Assembly: GCA_964011675.1 (NCBI GenBank)
Contig: CAXGPR010000001.1
Coordinates: 65,628 to 129,627, forward strand
Length of the DNA: 64,000 nucleotides
Origin: GCA-2693325 sp964011675
GTDB taxonomy: Bacteria; Latescibacterota; UBA2968; UBA8231
Direction: 5' to 3'
The position numbers were made by a program, and so were the translations under genes. A model generated the notes under the pieces. The model worked only from the letters and a program-made list of their open reading frames with translations. It was not told where the DNA came from and did no database searches. Shown one piece after another: positions 35,507 through 44,936 of this stretch; position 1 is the first letter of the stretch, and every line of letters starts with the position of its first letter.

Positions 35507-36277
35507 CTAGCTTCCCTCTTCACCGGATCCACGCATTGAAGGAGGTAGAAAAACAGAGAGCTTACGCTCAACGATCCGCGGGTTGTCTCCCTGCTGAATC
35601 GCAATAATCCCCTCTATAATCATTCGCTTACTAAGAGATTCTTCCTTTGAATAGATCTTGAGCTTTTTTGCAATTGGAGCAAATAGGACGTTAGCAATGA
35701 CCGCACCATACAGGGTCGTCAACAGAGCGACAGCCATAGCCGGACCAATCGCTGCAGGATCCTCCAAGGCCCCAAGCATGTTCACCAAACCCACAAGCGT
35801 GCCGATCATACCTAGCGCCGGAGCCATTTCCGCGCAGCCCTCCATCAGTTCGGCTGCCTCGAGGTGCCGCTCTTCAATATATTGCAATTCGGTTTCTAAA
35901 ATATCCGTAATGAGATCGGGCTCCGTGCCGTCTACGGCGAGTTGAATTCCTCCGCTGAGAAATTCGTCGTTGGCATCTGCTGCGGCCGATTCCAACGCTA
36001 GAATCCCTTCTCGGCGGGCCGTTTCCGCAAAACCAACAATTTTATCAATTAGTTCGTGGGGAGATTTTGCATCGACAAAAATCGCCTTAAAATAGACGGA
36101 AAAGCTCCCTATGAATTTGGGCAGCGGGTTAGCTGCTAGAGTCACAGCTACTGTACCCAAGACAACAATAAGAAACGACACTGTGTCAGCAAAAGTTAAG
36201 AGATCTCCCCCCTGGTTTATTGCCACGACAATCAGCAAAAATGCGCCAAGTATCCCAATGACAGTTGCTATGTCCAT
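35507..36277 (-). CDS. motA: MotA, flagellar stator protein
   Basis: A 256-residue stator subunit with four membrane helices (about 5-25, 28-48, 150-172, 185-205). Conserved are the cytoplasmic loop and the APALGMIGTLVGLVNMLGALEDPAAIGPAMAVALLTTLYG region. With MotB it forms the ion channel that drives rotation. It lies 17 bp after the FlbD gene. Confidence 0.96.
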   Translation of the reverse strand: MDIATVIGILGAFLLIVVAINQGGDLLTFADTVSFLIVVLGTVAVTLAANPLPKFIGSFSVYFKAIFVDAKSPHELIDKIVGFAETARREGILALESAAADANDEFLSGGIQLAVDGTEPDLITDILETELQYIEERHLEAAELMEGCAEMAPALGMIGTLVGLVNMLGALEDPAAIGPAMAVALLTTLYGAVIANVLFAPIAKKLKIYSKEESLSKRMIIEGIIAIQQGDNPRIVERKLSVFLPPSMRGSGEEGS

Positions 36278-36294
36278 TTTACTATCCGCCCCTA

Positions 36295-36495
36295 TTAGGT
36301 TCCGCTAAACAACGGCTTATTGCACGTCTTTTTGTATTCTATGACGCGATTAACAACCAAATCGACCGGCTCAGTCACCAACACTTTCTTACCTGAAATA
36401 AGCGAGATCAACGTATCTGGGGTTTCTTCAACAAATTCTATCATTTCGACATTTACAACGACTTCGCTCTGGTTTAGACGAGTCAATTTAATCAC
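36295..36495 (-). CDS. flbD: FlbD-family small flagellar protein
   Basis: A 66-residue protein with the typical start MIKLTRLNQSEVVVN and a middle of ETPDTLISLISGKKVLV. This small family is regularly encoded just upstream of motA and is unrelated to the Caulobacter regulator of the same name. Its function is unclear. It lies between flgE and motA. Confidence 0.9.
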   Translation of the reverse strand: MIKLTRLNQSEVVVNVEMIEFVEETPDTLISLISGKKVLVTEPVDLVVNRVIEYKKTCNKPLFSGT

Positions 36496-36544
36496 TACGC
36501 TACCTCAGCATCAATGGTTTTACGAATCATGCGTCAAATATAAC

Positions 36545-38518
36545 TTACCGCTTTAAATTGACCACTTCGGTCAACAGCTCATCAGAAGTGGTTATACTGC
36601 GCGCGCTCGCTTGGAAACCGCGCTGTGTGACGATCATATTAGTGAACTCCGCAGCCAGATCGACGTTGGACATCTCGATCTGTCCGGAGCGAATACTTCC
36701 TTGAACAGTGCTTTCCGCTGCCCCTATAACTGCTTCACCAGACGCCTCGGTCTGGACAAACATATTGCCTCCCTGACGCATCAGGCCATCGACATTGCCA
36801 AACGATGCCAGCGAAACTCGCCCCATATTCTCAGACGTTCCGTTACTAAATAGACCGAGGATGTTACCATCCGGCTGAAAGCTAACGGACACGAGTGAAC
36901 CGGACGTGCGTCCATCCTGCTCGCGAACCGACACAGAAGAATCAGCAACAAACTGGGTCAAGCCGCCCAAGCGGTCTGTGCTATCGGCGCCAATCTCGAT
37001 ACTCATCTCCGGTGTGCCCTCGCCGGGTTGGAATACAATAGGAGACTGATCTGCGGATTCAAACGTACGAAGCGTGCCGTCTTCGTTAAACACCACTGTT
37101 CCGTTGTTACCAGCTGCTGGCGTAATCCCATCGACGGTAGCAACCCAACTCCATTCGTTGTCGACAATGCCCTTAGTAAAATTCAACGTAAGCGAATGCG
37201 GATTACCTTGCTCGTCAAACACCTGCGTGTTTGTGCTAAACTCAAAGGGCGGTTGATCTCCATAAATTCCCGACCCAATGCCCGAATCGAGTAAAGAAAA
37301 GTTGATCTCAAAACCCACGATGCGATCCTGTGTATTGATATCGGTCAAAATAAACTTCCCCGTCTCAGGATCGATTCCGGCATTTACGCTACCGTATACG
37401 TTGCTAACTGCCGCGAAGAGTTGGTCTGCCCCGTCACTAACCTCTTCTTCATAAGTGAAACTGCCATCAAAGCGCTCTCCGTTCGGCTTAACACCCGTAA
37501 AGCGAATTACGTCTCCATTCGTCAGATCTGCTCCAATGTTAGCCAAATCGTTGAGTGCATCCGTATCAGAAGCGCGAACGCCTGTTCCTACCGTTCCCGC
37601 ATTAAAGCCGAACCGAGAGGCTACATTAACATTCGGGTCGGCGTTGTCCATCTCGATGGAAACTTGATCTCCCCCTTCCACGGAGCGCAGAATCAGTTCA
37701 CCTAAATCGTTAGTCTTAAAGAGAACTTTGTTTTTTAGGGCGCCATTGACGCTAATTTGCGAATTGAGTTCTGCTACGAGTTCAAGACGATCTTCGTAGG
37801 ACTTGGCTGGAATATTCAACATGCTCTCCGTCGCTTCCGTGCCTGATGTAATGCGAACCATCAGGCCTCCATCGTCCAAATCAGTCAAATCAAGAGGAAA
37901 TCCAGGATTCGGGTTACTTGTTAACCGAGCGGGCAAACCAAACGACGTGTTGCCGGTCCAAACGGGCGCACCGCTACCGCTACCGCTAGAATCTAAGTTC
38001 CCAGAAATGCGAATCGTCGTTGTCGCAATCGCTTCCGACTCGCGATCCAGCGGTATAATTAGATCGTCCACTTCCGAGTTAAACGTGCCGTCTGCGTTGG
38101 CCAAGTTGCCCTGTACGGCTAGCCCAGTTCCGGGATCGTAGAGTCTGCCATTTGTATCAAAGGCAAACGTGCCATCTCGCGTAAACAAACGCTGGTCGCC
38201 GTCACTGACGACAAAGTAGCCCTCACCGTCAATCGCCAAATCCGTTTCGATGCCTGTCATCTGCAGCGTTCCCTGCTGTTGAACCGTATCAATGCTACCG
38301 ATGCCAACGCCCAGACCCGACTGACTCGGATTTGTAGCAGAAATCTGCGCGCGCTGTGGTCCACCACCGGATAGTGTCCGACTCATAACTTCGGAAAAAT
38401 TGGCGCGCTCTCCCTTATATCCAGTCGTATTTACGTTGGATATATTGTTACTAATCACGTTCATACGCGTCTGATGGCTACTGACGCCCGTAATACCTAT
38501 GTAAATTGAGTCCAGCAT
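36545..38518 (-). CDS. flgE: FlgE, flagellar hook protein
   Basis: A 657-residue hook protein, longer than the roughly 400 residues of enteric FlgE. The N-terminal rod-type motif (SSHQTRMNVISNNISNVNTTGYKG, about 13-36) and the C-terminal FlgE/basal-body motif (AAEFTNMIVTQRGFQASARSI, about 618-640) are intact. The middle holds FlgE D1/D2 domains plus an extra variable region (about 190-400). It lies 118 bp after flgD. Confidence 0.95.
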   Translation of the reverse strand: MLDSIYIGITGVSSHQTRMNVISNNISNVNTTGYKGERANFSEVMSRTLSGGGPQRAQISATNPSQSGLGVGIGSIDTVQQQGTLQMTGIETDLAIDGEGYFVVSDGDQRLFTRDGTFAFDTNGRLYDPGTGLAVQGNLANADGTFNSEVDDLIIPLDRESEAIATTTIRISGNLDSSGSGSGAPVWTGNTSFGLPARLTSNPNPGFPLDLTDLDDGGLMVRITSGTEATESMLNIPAKSYEDRLELVAELNSQISVNGALKNKVLFKTNDLGELILRSVEGGDQVSIEMDNADPNVNVASRFGFNAGTVGTGVRASDTDALNDLANIGADLTNGDVIRFTGVKPNGERFDGSFTYEEEVSDGADQLFAAVSNVYGSVNAGIDPETGKFILTDINTQDRIVGFEINFSLLDSGIGSGIYGDQPPFEFSTNTQVFDEQGNPHSLTLNFTKGIVDNEWSWVATVDGITPAAGNNGTVVFNEDGTLRTFESADQSPIVFQPGEGTPEMSIEIGADSTDRLGGLTQFVADSSVSVREQDGRTSGSLVSVSFQPDGNILGLFSNGTSENMGRVSLASFGNVDGLMRQGGNMFVQTEASGEAVIGAAESTVQGSIRSGQIEMSNVDLAAEFTNMIVTQRGFQASARSITTSDELLTEVVNLKR

Positions 38519-38636
38519 TTATCCCTCTATATTTGGGCTAGAGTCGGCTGCTATACTCGTCCAGAGTGAACCGATCATGGCCGTGCAATCCATTCCCTAG
38601 ACCGCACTCCAGCGCCATATGGCACCAGTGTATTTA

Positions 38637-39311
38637 TCAATTTGACCCTGCCAGCACGCCGCGCACGTCACTCAGCGTCAATTCACGTCCCCCTGCCCAC
38701 AAATACGATTCATCTTCCCCGTAGCGAATTGCCTCTACACGCACACGCTGTAGGGCTTCCGCAGCAACCGGAGCTCCACCAATTCCCTCAGCAGTTACGG
38801 CAACGCGATATGCCCCCTCGGGAACCCGGCGGCCATCTTCACTATACCCATCCCACTGGACGCTTCCATGAGCCTGCGTTACATCGAGCTCAAACTCACG
38901 CACTAGCTGCCCACGAGCGTCAAGAATGCTCATAGTAGCCTGACGTGCGCCCATACCCAAACCAAAGTTGACCTCTGTATCTTTTCCATAGAATTCAACC
39001 TGATCTGTTGCAACCTCTACATCTTTACCCACTAAAGAAGTAACCAAATTATTCGCAAAGGCAGTCTGTAAGTTGCCGTCTTTGTCTTGGCTAGTAGTCA
39101 GAGTCTGGTTTATATTTTGAAGTTGCTCAAGCGAGGTAAACTGCGCCATCTGAGCAATGAATTCCGTGTTTTCGAGCGGATTCAATGGATCCTGATAGCG
39201 GAGCTGCATCGTCAGCAGTTGTAGAAAATCGTCCTTCCCTAACTGAGCGCGCGATCCATCCCCCGTCTGCGACGGCTTGTTCTGTGGGCTGATAATGCTG
39301 CTAATATTCAT
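38637..39311 (-). CDS. flgD: FlgD, hook-cap scaffold protein
   Basis: A 224-residue hook-capping protein with the conserved N-terminal segment FLQLLTMQLRYQDPLNPLENTEFIAQMAQFTSLEQL (about 28-62), a Tudor/Fn3-like C-terminal half (about 90-200; VQWDGYSEDGRRVPEGAYRVAV). It caps the growing hook while FlgE polymerises. It lies 15 bp after fliK. Confidence 0.95.
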   Translation of the reverse strand: MNISSIISPQNKPSQTGDGSRAQLGKDDFLQLLTMQLRYQDPLNPLENTEFIAQMAQFTSLEQLQNINQTLTTSQDKDGNLQTAFANNLVTSLVGKDVEVATDQVEFYGKDTEVNFGLGMGARQATMSILDARGQLVREFELDVTQAHGSVQWDGYSEDGRRVPEGAYRVAVTAEGIGGAPVAAEALQRVRVEAIRYGEDESYLWAGGRELTLSDVRGVLAGSN

Positions 39312-39326
39312 GGTTACAGTATCCCC

Positions 39327-40382
39327 TTAGGCGGTAAAATCTACATCGCCACTATCTGGCATACGCACTGCAGAAGAAGCGGGCACAACCTCAGCCACTT
39401 CATTCCTTTGTGCACGGGCATCCGAAGAAGTCTGATGACCAAATTCTTCTCGGCTTTCGTTAAAAGCAGACTGTCCTCCGACATCAACGCTGAATCCTTC
39501 TAAGTCTAACCCCTGCTGTGCAAGCGCATCACGCAGTCGGCCTAAATTTTGTTCAAGTAGCTGTTTAACTTCTGGATTACTCACGACCAGTTCACCTCGA
39601 ACGGCAGCTTCAGCAGTCCGCACACGCAACTCTATTTCACCTAAATCAGCAGGTTGAAGCTGTAATCGCATCTCCGCCCCTCCTGCACGCACAATCGATG
39701 CAACGCTGCGAATAACTTGCGGCAGAACGGTTTCAGCCATCTCTTCCATAACAGCAGCCTGACCATTAGCGGCCTGCGTTATACGCGTTGCAATCTGCTC
39801 AACGCCTTTCTGTATAGACAGATCTGGATCCATTATTTCAGACGCGTTCAGTAATTCGAGTGGATTGTGGTTCGCTCCCACCCCATTGGTTTGAACTAGC
39901 GGGGCTTCTATCTCTGCCTCTACAGCTTCAAAATCAGCTGTGTCCATAGCAAACGCTTCGACGTTTTCTTGAGTGTTTCCGGTTTCCTCGTCAAACCAAC
40001 TCGCATCTTCCGCAGCGACTTCAATCGCCTTCATATCGTCCTCACCTTCACTTTCTTGCTGTTCTTCACTCGGACGGTCTGCGCGTGTAACTCCGGAAGG
40101 AGTGCCGGCATTTTCTTCCTCAGACACCTTCTTTTTTTCCAGCACCTCTTCGCCTTTATCAAGCAGAGACGAATCCTCCTCTGATGTCTCTGCTCTCTCC
40201 GGGCCCTGCTCAGCAAACCCATAAGACCTCGAAGAACGATGCTCAGTCTGAGCTGATTCCTGCTCAAATTGAGCTTCCTGCAGTAGATTAGCAAAATCTA
40301 AACCAAGCGACTTATCTGGTATCGATTTATCGGAAAAATTACCTTTTGAAAGAGAGGTGTCACCTCCCACTAACTCAAGCAT
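39327..40382 (-). CDS. fliK: FliK, hook-length control protein
   Basis: A 351-residue protein with an acidic, disordered N-terminal two thirds and a C-terminal hook-length domain (about 225-305; MRLQLQPADLGEIELRVRTAEAAVRGELVVSN). FliK measures hook length and triggers the FlhB switch. The ATG has AAGGAG 8 bp upstream and overlaps the fliJ stop by 8 bp. Confidence 0.92.
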   Translation of the reverse strand: MLELVGGDTSLSKGNFSDKSIPDKSLGLDFANLLQEAQFEQESAQTEHRSSRSYGFAEQGPERAETSEEDSSLLDKGEEVLEKKKVSEEENAGTPSGVTRADRPSEEQQESEGEDDMKAIEVAAEDASWFDEETGNTQENVEAFAMDTADFEAVEAEIEAPLVQTNGVGANHNPLELLNASEIMDPDLSIQKGVEQIATRITQAANGQAAVMEEMAETVLPQVIRSVASIVRAGGAEMRLQLQPADLGEIELRVRTAEAAVRGELVVSNPEVKQLLEQNLGRLRDALAQQGLDLEGFSVDVGGQSAFNESREEFGHQTSSDARAQRNEVAEVVPASSAVRMPDSGDVDFTA

Positions 40383-40860
40383 CGCGAAGCTCCTTTGCCT
40401 CGATCTCTACACGATCACTCCCTCGACGCGCGTAAAGCTGTTCACCCACTTCGTCCAGTTGCATCCTTTCTTGGCGATTAGCCTCGCGCCGATGTGCTTC
40501 CTCGGCGCGCTCTTTTAATATTTCATATACTCGACGCTCACGTGTAGCTTCTAACAACTTTTGCCGTTTGTCTTCGACGACTGCCTCTATCTTTTCTACA
40601 TGTTCTATCTGCTCATGTATTTCGCCCTTTAAGCGCTCTGTATAACGAGCGCTTACACCTAAAAGGTCTGCATCGACGCGCTGGTTAATAGGTAAACCGC
40701 CCATATTACGGTATGTAGCCTGCGTCTGAAATAGCGCCGAAAGCTGTTCTGTTTCGCGATTGAGCACAGACGTCACCTCTCCCAGTTCTGCACGCCGAGC
40801 ATCTTCCATAAGCTCTTTCATATCTAGTATACGCTGAAAGCGAAACGTAAAGCGTTTCAA
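40375..40860 (-). CDS. fliJ: FliJ, flagellar export chaperone-like stalk
   Basis: A 161-residue, highly charged, almost fully coiled-coil protein with the typical start KRFTFRFQRILDMKE. FliJ is the central stalk of the FliI ATPase ring. The start is TTG 40860, 4 bp after fliI. Sequence evidence is mostly composition and position between fliI and fliK, but the N-terminal pattern is characteristic. Confidence 0.88.
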   Translation of the reverse strand: MKRFTFRFQRILDMKELMEDARRAELGEVTSVLNRETEQLSALFQTQATYRNMGGLPINQRVDADLLGVSARYTERLKGEIHEQIEHVEKIEAVVEDKRQKLLEATRERRVYEILKERAEEAHRREANRQERMQLDEVGEQLYARRGSDRVEIEAKELRDA

Positions 40861-40864
40861 CGAA

Positions 40865-42202
40865 TCAAGTTCCCGCCTCTGCGGCGGGCTCTGCCATAAT
40901 GCCCATCAACTGGCGCACGTTGTGATCAAATCCTTCCGACGGAAGGCTTCGCTCAAGTCCCTGACGCAAATAGTCATTAATCGGATCAACAAACTGTAGC
41001 GACCTATCGATATTTGGATTACTACCTCTTGCATAGGCACCTATGTTGATCAAATCTTCTGCTTCGGCATAAGCGGCCATCATAGATTTAACTTCTATAG
41101 AACGATCCCAGTGGGCCTCGCTCGCAACGTCTTTCATTACTCGACTGACGCTTTCCATCACATCTATAGGAGGATAGTGTCCGCGAGAAGCCAAACGTCG
41201 AGACAGCACAAGGTGTCCATCGAGAATAGCGCGCGATGCGTCGGCAATAGGCTCATCCATATCGTCTCCTTCTACAAGGACGGTATAAAAACCCGTTATA
41301 CTTCCGCGACTTGTCATACCAGCCCGTTCTAAAAGCCGAGGCAACAGCGCAAATACGGATGGAGTGTAGCCTCGCGTAGTGGGCGGCTCGCCGGCGGCCA
41401 GACCAATTTCGCGCTGCGCCATCGCCACGCGAGTCAGCGAATCCATCATCAAAATCACGTCCTTACCGGCATCGCGGAAATACTCGGCAATCGCAGTGGC
41501 CACAAAGGCTGCTTTGAGGCGTATCAATGCCGGCTGATCAGAGGTCGCCACAACCACAACAGAGCGTTTTAATCCCTCTTCTCCGAGGCTGTCTTCGAGA
41601 AAATCTAGGACTTCTTTACCGCGCTCTCCAACGAGTGCAATTACGTTTACATCCGCCTCAGAATGTCGAGAGATCATCCCCATCAGCGTACTTTTACCAA
41701 CGCCGCTACCGGCAAAAATTCCCATACGCTGCCCCTTACCGCAGCTCACAAGACCGTCTAGGGCACGCACTCCTGTACCCAGCGCCTGACGAACGCGACG
41801 TCTGCTAAACGGATCGGGCGGTTCGGCATGCACGCTGCGGCGTTCTCCAGCATGCAATGGTCCCTTACCGTCAATGGGGTTACCCAAGCCATCCAAGACG
41901 CGACCGCGTAAGCCGAGTCCCACCGGCACAGAGAGAGACATTCTGGCCGGAAATACGCTGGTTCCAGGCCGTATACCTTCAATCTGACCCAGCGGCATCA
42001 GTAGTACTTTAGGGCCGCGAAAACCGACAACCTCTGCTCGCACGGGATCGCTACCCGGATCACCGATATAACACAATTCACCCAACGCAACGTCTGCAGG
42101 CCCAAGCGCTTCGACGACCAGCCCAACGACATCGCGCACCTTGCCATATAGCGTTAGCGACTCAGCCTGATCAATCGCCCGCTTCCAAAGGGACCTATGC
42201 AT
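40865..42202 (-). CDS. fliI: FliI, flagellum-specific ATPase
   Basis: F1-beta-like ATPase of 445 residues that energises flagellar export. Walker A GSGVGKS is at 165-171, with VVVATSDQPALIRLKAAFVA and the Walker B region DVILMMDSLTR downstream. I chose ATG 42202, which has AGAGGGG 7-8 bp upstream and overlaps the fliH stop by 8 bp. An in-frame ATG at 42259 would add 19 basic residues lying inside fliH. Confidence 0.96.
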   Translation of the reverse strand: MHRSLWKRAIDQAESLTLYGKVRDVVGLVVEALGPADVALGELCYIGDPGSDPVRAEVVGFRGPKVLLMPLGQIEGIRPGTSVFPARMSLSVPVGLGLRGRVLDGLGNPIDGKGPLHAGERRSVHAEPPDPFSRRRVRQALGTGVRALDGLVSCGKGQRMGIFAGSGVGKSTLMGMISRHSEADVNVIALVGERGKEVLDFLEDSLGEEGLKRSVVVVATSDQPALIRLKAAFVATAIAEYFRDAGKDVILMMDSLTRVAMAQREIGLAAGEPPTTRGYTPSVFALLPRLLERAGMTSRGSITGFYTVLVEGDDMDEPIADASRAILDGHLVLSRRLASRGHYPPIDVMESVSRVMKDVASEAHWDRSIEVKSMMAAYAEAEDLINIGAYARGSNPNIDRSLQFVDPINDYLRQGLERSLPSEGFDHNVRQLMGIMAEPAAEAGT

Positions 42203-43016
42203 CGTTTTTCCCCTCTTCGCCATGACTCGATTCTGCTTCCCCTTTATCCACCTGATCAAACACGGCGCTACGTAACAACTGATGCAGTGTCTGCAACTGC
42301 TTCTCTAAACGCGCATCGATATTTTCTTCGCTTCCCTCAATCATACAACCCCCGCGATCAACGTGAGGACTTTCACGCACCTTGAGCACAGCCTGTTTAT
42401 CGACTTTGGAAACCCAGTGGTTTGCATAGCGTTGAACAACGGCCAGATCTTCTGGATGTACTTGGATCTCCAGGTTGTCTCGCTCGCTCATATAAGACAG
42501 CGCATTCCGAACCACCTGCAACAACGCCTTGGGATTAGATACTGCCTGGAGACCCAAAACCTTTCGTGAAATTGACACGACTAAGTCAACCACGTCGATT
42601 TCGGCTTCTAGCATTATTTGCGCACGGTTCGCCTCAATCGATTGGTGCAAAACGTCAATTCGATCAATCGCCTCTTTAACCTCGGCTTCACACTTCTCAA
42701 CTCCGCTGCGTACGCCTTCTTCATAACGCTGTTCGTGTAACTGTGCACGCTCATGCTGCCAAGCTTCTTGGGCTTCTTGAAAATGCTTCTCACCTTCTTT
42801 GCGCACGTAACTAACTTCTTGTTGCATCTTGCGCTCCCATTCCGCATTGAGCGAATCCACAGTCTGAGAAGCGTCTTGGGCAAGTATACCTGCCAGTCCG
42901 AGACCCTCCGTACCCTGGTCTCCATCTCGGTATCGCTCTACGTATATATCGCGCTCCGCTTGACCAACCGTCACTACGGGACCAGTAAAACGAGCTGTGC
43001 GGATCACTTTAGACAC
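42195..43016 (-). CDS. fliH: FliH, flagellar export ATPase regulator
   Basis: A 273-residue protein with a long charged coiled coil (about 50-125) and a C-terminal FliH/HrpE domain (about 125-245; AEIDVVDLVVSISRKVLG, VDRGGCMIEGSEENIDARLEKQLQTL). FliH binds FliI and docks it at the C-ring. The start is probably GTG 43016, spaced 8 bp from GAGGGGG; a TTG at 43022 is too close. It directly follows fliF, with no fliG between. Confidence 0.92.
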   Translation of the reverse strand: MSKVIRTARFTGPVVTVGQAERDIYVERYRDGDQGTEGLGLAGILAQDASQTVDSLNAEWERKMQQEVSYVRKEGEKHFQEAQEAWQHERAQLHEQRYEEGVRSGVEKCEAEVKEAIDRIDVLHQSIEANRAQIMLEAEIDVVDLVVSISRKVLGLQAVSNPKALLQVVRNALSYMSERDNLEIQVHPEDLAVVQRYANHWVSKVDKQAVLKVRESPHVDRGGCMIEGSEENIDARLEKQLQTLHQLLRSAVFDQVDKGEAESSHGEEGKNDA

Positions 43017-43065
43017 GAACAATGCCCCCTCGTGTAATTGACATAAGGTATACGCAAATCTATCA

Positions 43066-44583
43066 CTAGTTTACGTCGTCCATTAACATGGTGCGCACAA
43101 GCTTAGCAGCATCTTCAGGCCGCTCTCGAACCATCTGTTGAACACGTCCAAGAATCATCTCGTGCGGCGTTTCAGGACGCTCAAAGTCTTCGTCATCTAC
43201 ATCCGGAGAAACTTCACCTAGGACTTCGATTTCGTCTTCAACACCTACACCGCGACCAATAGCTTGAATGATAAAGCGTAGCGTAATCAGAGCCGCAATT
43301 ATACCGAGAATCTTTGCAACGTTTATAGCAACATCCGTCCAAAACTCTTTGCTTTCCTGTGCCTCTGCCTCCTCGCGCGCGCGGTTTTCCTGCGTTTTAT
43401 CAAACGCCATCTTATGCACCGTTACGGCATCACCCCGCTCTTCACTTATACCGATAGCCTGCTCTGCAAGTTCTCGAAGTTGATCAATCTCAGCGTCTGG
43501 CCTTAATTCTTCTGTATAATTACCCTCTGGATCTCTTATAGATTTTGTATTGTCGATCGTCAGCGCCATCGACAGTCGCTTCACTGAACCAACCGACCCA
43601 ACAATACTCTCAATTGTTTCGTTCACTTCATAGTTGCGTATGGCCTGCTCTTCCGTGCCTTTCTCCGCCGAACTAGTCTCCTGCGTCTCTTCGCTGATTA
43701 CGACCTGTGACGCGCCGGGCTCCACCTTCTTTCGCTGCGTTTGCATCTGATCAAAGTTTAGCATAGCGTTAATGCGAACACGCGAGCGATCTTTTCCAAT
43801 GACTTGATCCATCAGCGTCTGCACTTTTCTCTCCAGTGCCTGCTCAACCTGCTGCTTCATCTCAAATTGCTTGTTTGCCATCTTGACCAGAGGATCTCGC
43901 TCCTCTGACAGCATATTGCCGCTGCCATCTATAATAATGACGTTGCCCTGATCCAAACCTTCGACGCTTGCACTGACCAAATAGCTAATGGCGTTGATAC
44001 GCTCGATTGGAAGTTTTTTATTTCCATCTAAATTCAGCGTCACAGATGCCGTAACAGGATTCTGCTCTTCCGTAAAGAGACTAGGTTCGGGGATAACCAA
44101 GTGCACGCGCGCGTTGCGTACGCCCTCGATGTTAATCAGCGTCTGCTCAATCTCGGCCTGCAGTGCCCGCTGGAAGTTTACCTTTTGCAGAAAGTCCGTC
44201 ATCGCCAACTGCGCTTCGTCAAATATCTCATAACCGATGCGTCCACTCTTAGGATAGCCTTCGCCGGCGAGTTGAACACGCAATTCCATGTAGCGGTCTT
44301 CAGGGACGAGAATAGCCGTTGCATCGGCCGTTAAGCGATGCGGGACTTCTAATGTTCTCAAACGGTTACTGATGTCAGCAGACTCCCCAAATTCTAAATT
44401 AGAGTATAGAATACGACCTTCCCATTGATCTTTCCCACCTGACATAGTGAAAAACATAAAAATGATCAGGGCGACGCCAACGATTCCACCTCCAAGAGCT
44501 CCATACTTCTGCACGGATGGCGCTTCCGCCCACCAAGCCTGCGATCGTTCGGTTATTCCCGAAACCTGTGTCGGTAAATCCAT
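43066..44583 (-). CDS. fliF: FliF, flagellar MS-ring protein
   Basis: A 505-residue MS-ring protein with two membrane helices (about 28-50 and 428-448). The periplasmic ring-building motifs (YSNLEFGESADISNRL, LAGEGYPKSGRIGYEIFDEAQLAMTDFLQKVNFQRALQAEIEQTL) are well conserved. The short C-terminal cytoplasmic tail (RERPEDAAKLVRTMLMDD, about 483-502) is the FliG-binding segment in other bacteria and is retained here although fliG is not the next gene. Confidence 0.97.
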   Translation of the reverse strand: MDLPTQVSGITERSQAWWAEAPSVQKYGALGGGIVGVALIIFMFFTMSGGKDQWEGRILYSNLEFGESADISNRLRTLEVPHRLTADATAILVPEDRYMELRVQLAGEGYPKSGRIGYEIFDEAQLAMTDFLQKVNFQRALQAEIEQTLINIEGVRNARVHLVIPEPSLFTEEQNPVTASVTLNLDGNKKLPIERINAISYLVSASVEGLDQGNVIIIDGSGNMLSEERDPLVKMANKQFEMKQQVEQALERKVQTLMDQVIGKDRSRVRINAMLNFDQMQTQRKKVEPGASQVVISEETQETSSAEKGTEEQAIRNYEVNETIESIVGSVGSVKRLSMALTIDNTKSIRDPEGNYTEELRPDAEIDQLRELAEQAIGISEERGDAVTVHKMAFDKTQENRAREEAEAQESKEFWTDVAINVAKILGIIAALITLRFIIQAIGRGVGVEDEIEVLGEVSPDVDDEDFERPETPHEMILGRVQQMVRERPEDAAKLVRTMLMDDVN

Positions 44584-44604
44584 TTAAGCCATCTCCGCAG
44601 TAAC

Positions 44605-44934
44605 TTATACTTGCATGCGTATGAGTTCTTGGTATCCTTCAAGAACTCGGTTTCGTATCTCGAGCATCATATCGCGGGCAATCCCCGCTTCTTCGACTGC
44701 TACCATAACTTGATGCACGTCCGCGGCCTGCCCCGTAGCCAACATATCAATGGCATGCCCCGCTTGTAACTGCAAATCGTTTACATCGTTAGCGAAATTT
44801 TTCACTAAATCCGAGAAATCCGGTCGTTCGACATCGCCCCCCGAACGCATTTCCGAGGATACGTCGTTTATCTGTAAACGCCGCGAGCCTACCTCACCCC
44901 GACCGGAGTAATCTCGCACCATGGTAACTGTCAT
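44605..44934 (-). CDS. fliE: FliE, rod-MS-ring adaptor
   Basis: A 109-residue protein with the conserved C-terminal pattern FANDVNDLQLQAGHAIDMLATGQAADVHQVMVAVEEAGIARDMMLEIRNRVLEGYQEL. FliE joins the MS ring to the proximal rod. ATG 44934 lies 2 bp after the transglycosylase stop; Met5 is an alternative start. Confidence 0.94.
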   Translation of the reverse strand: MTVTMVRDYSGRGEVGSRRLQINDVSSEMRSGGDVERPDFSDLVKNFANDVNDLQLQAGHAIDMLATGQAADVHQVMVAVEEAGIARDMMLEIRNRVLEGYQELIRMQV

Positions 44935-44936
44935 AT

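Noticed and set aside
38519..38636. A possible third sigma54-type promoter (TGGCGC...TGC) before flgE
   Set aside because: The GG-to-GC spacing is 9 bp rather than 10 and the -24 box is poor. The gap is more likely just an untranslated linker between flgD and flgE.
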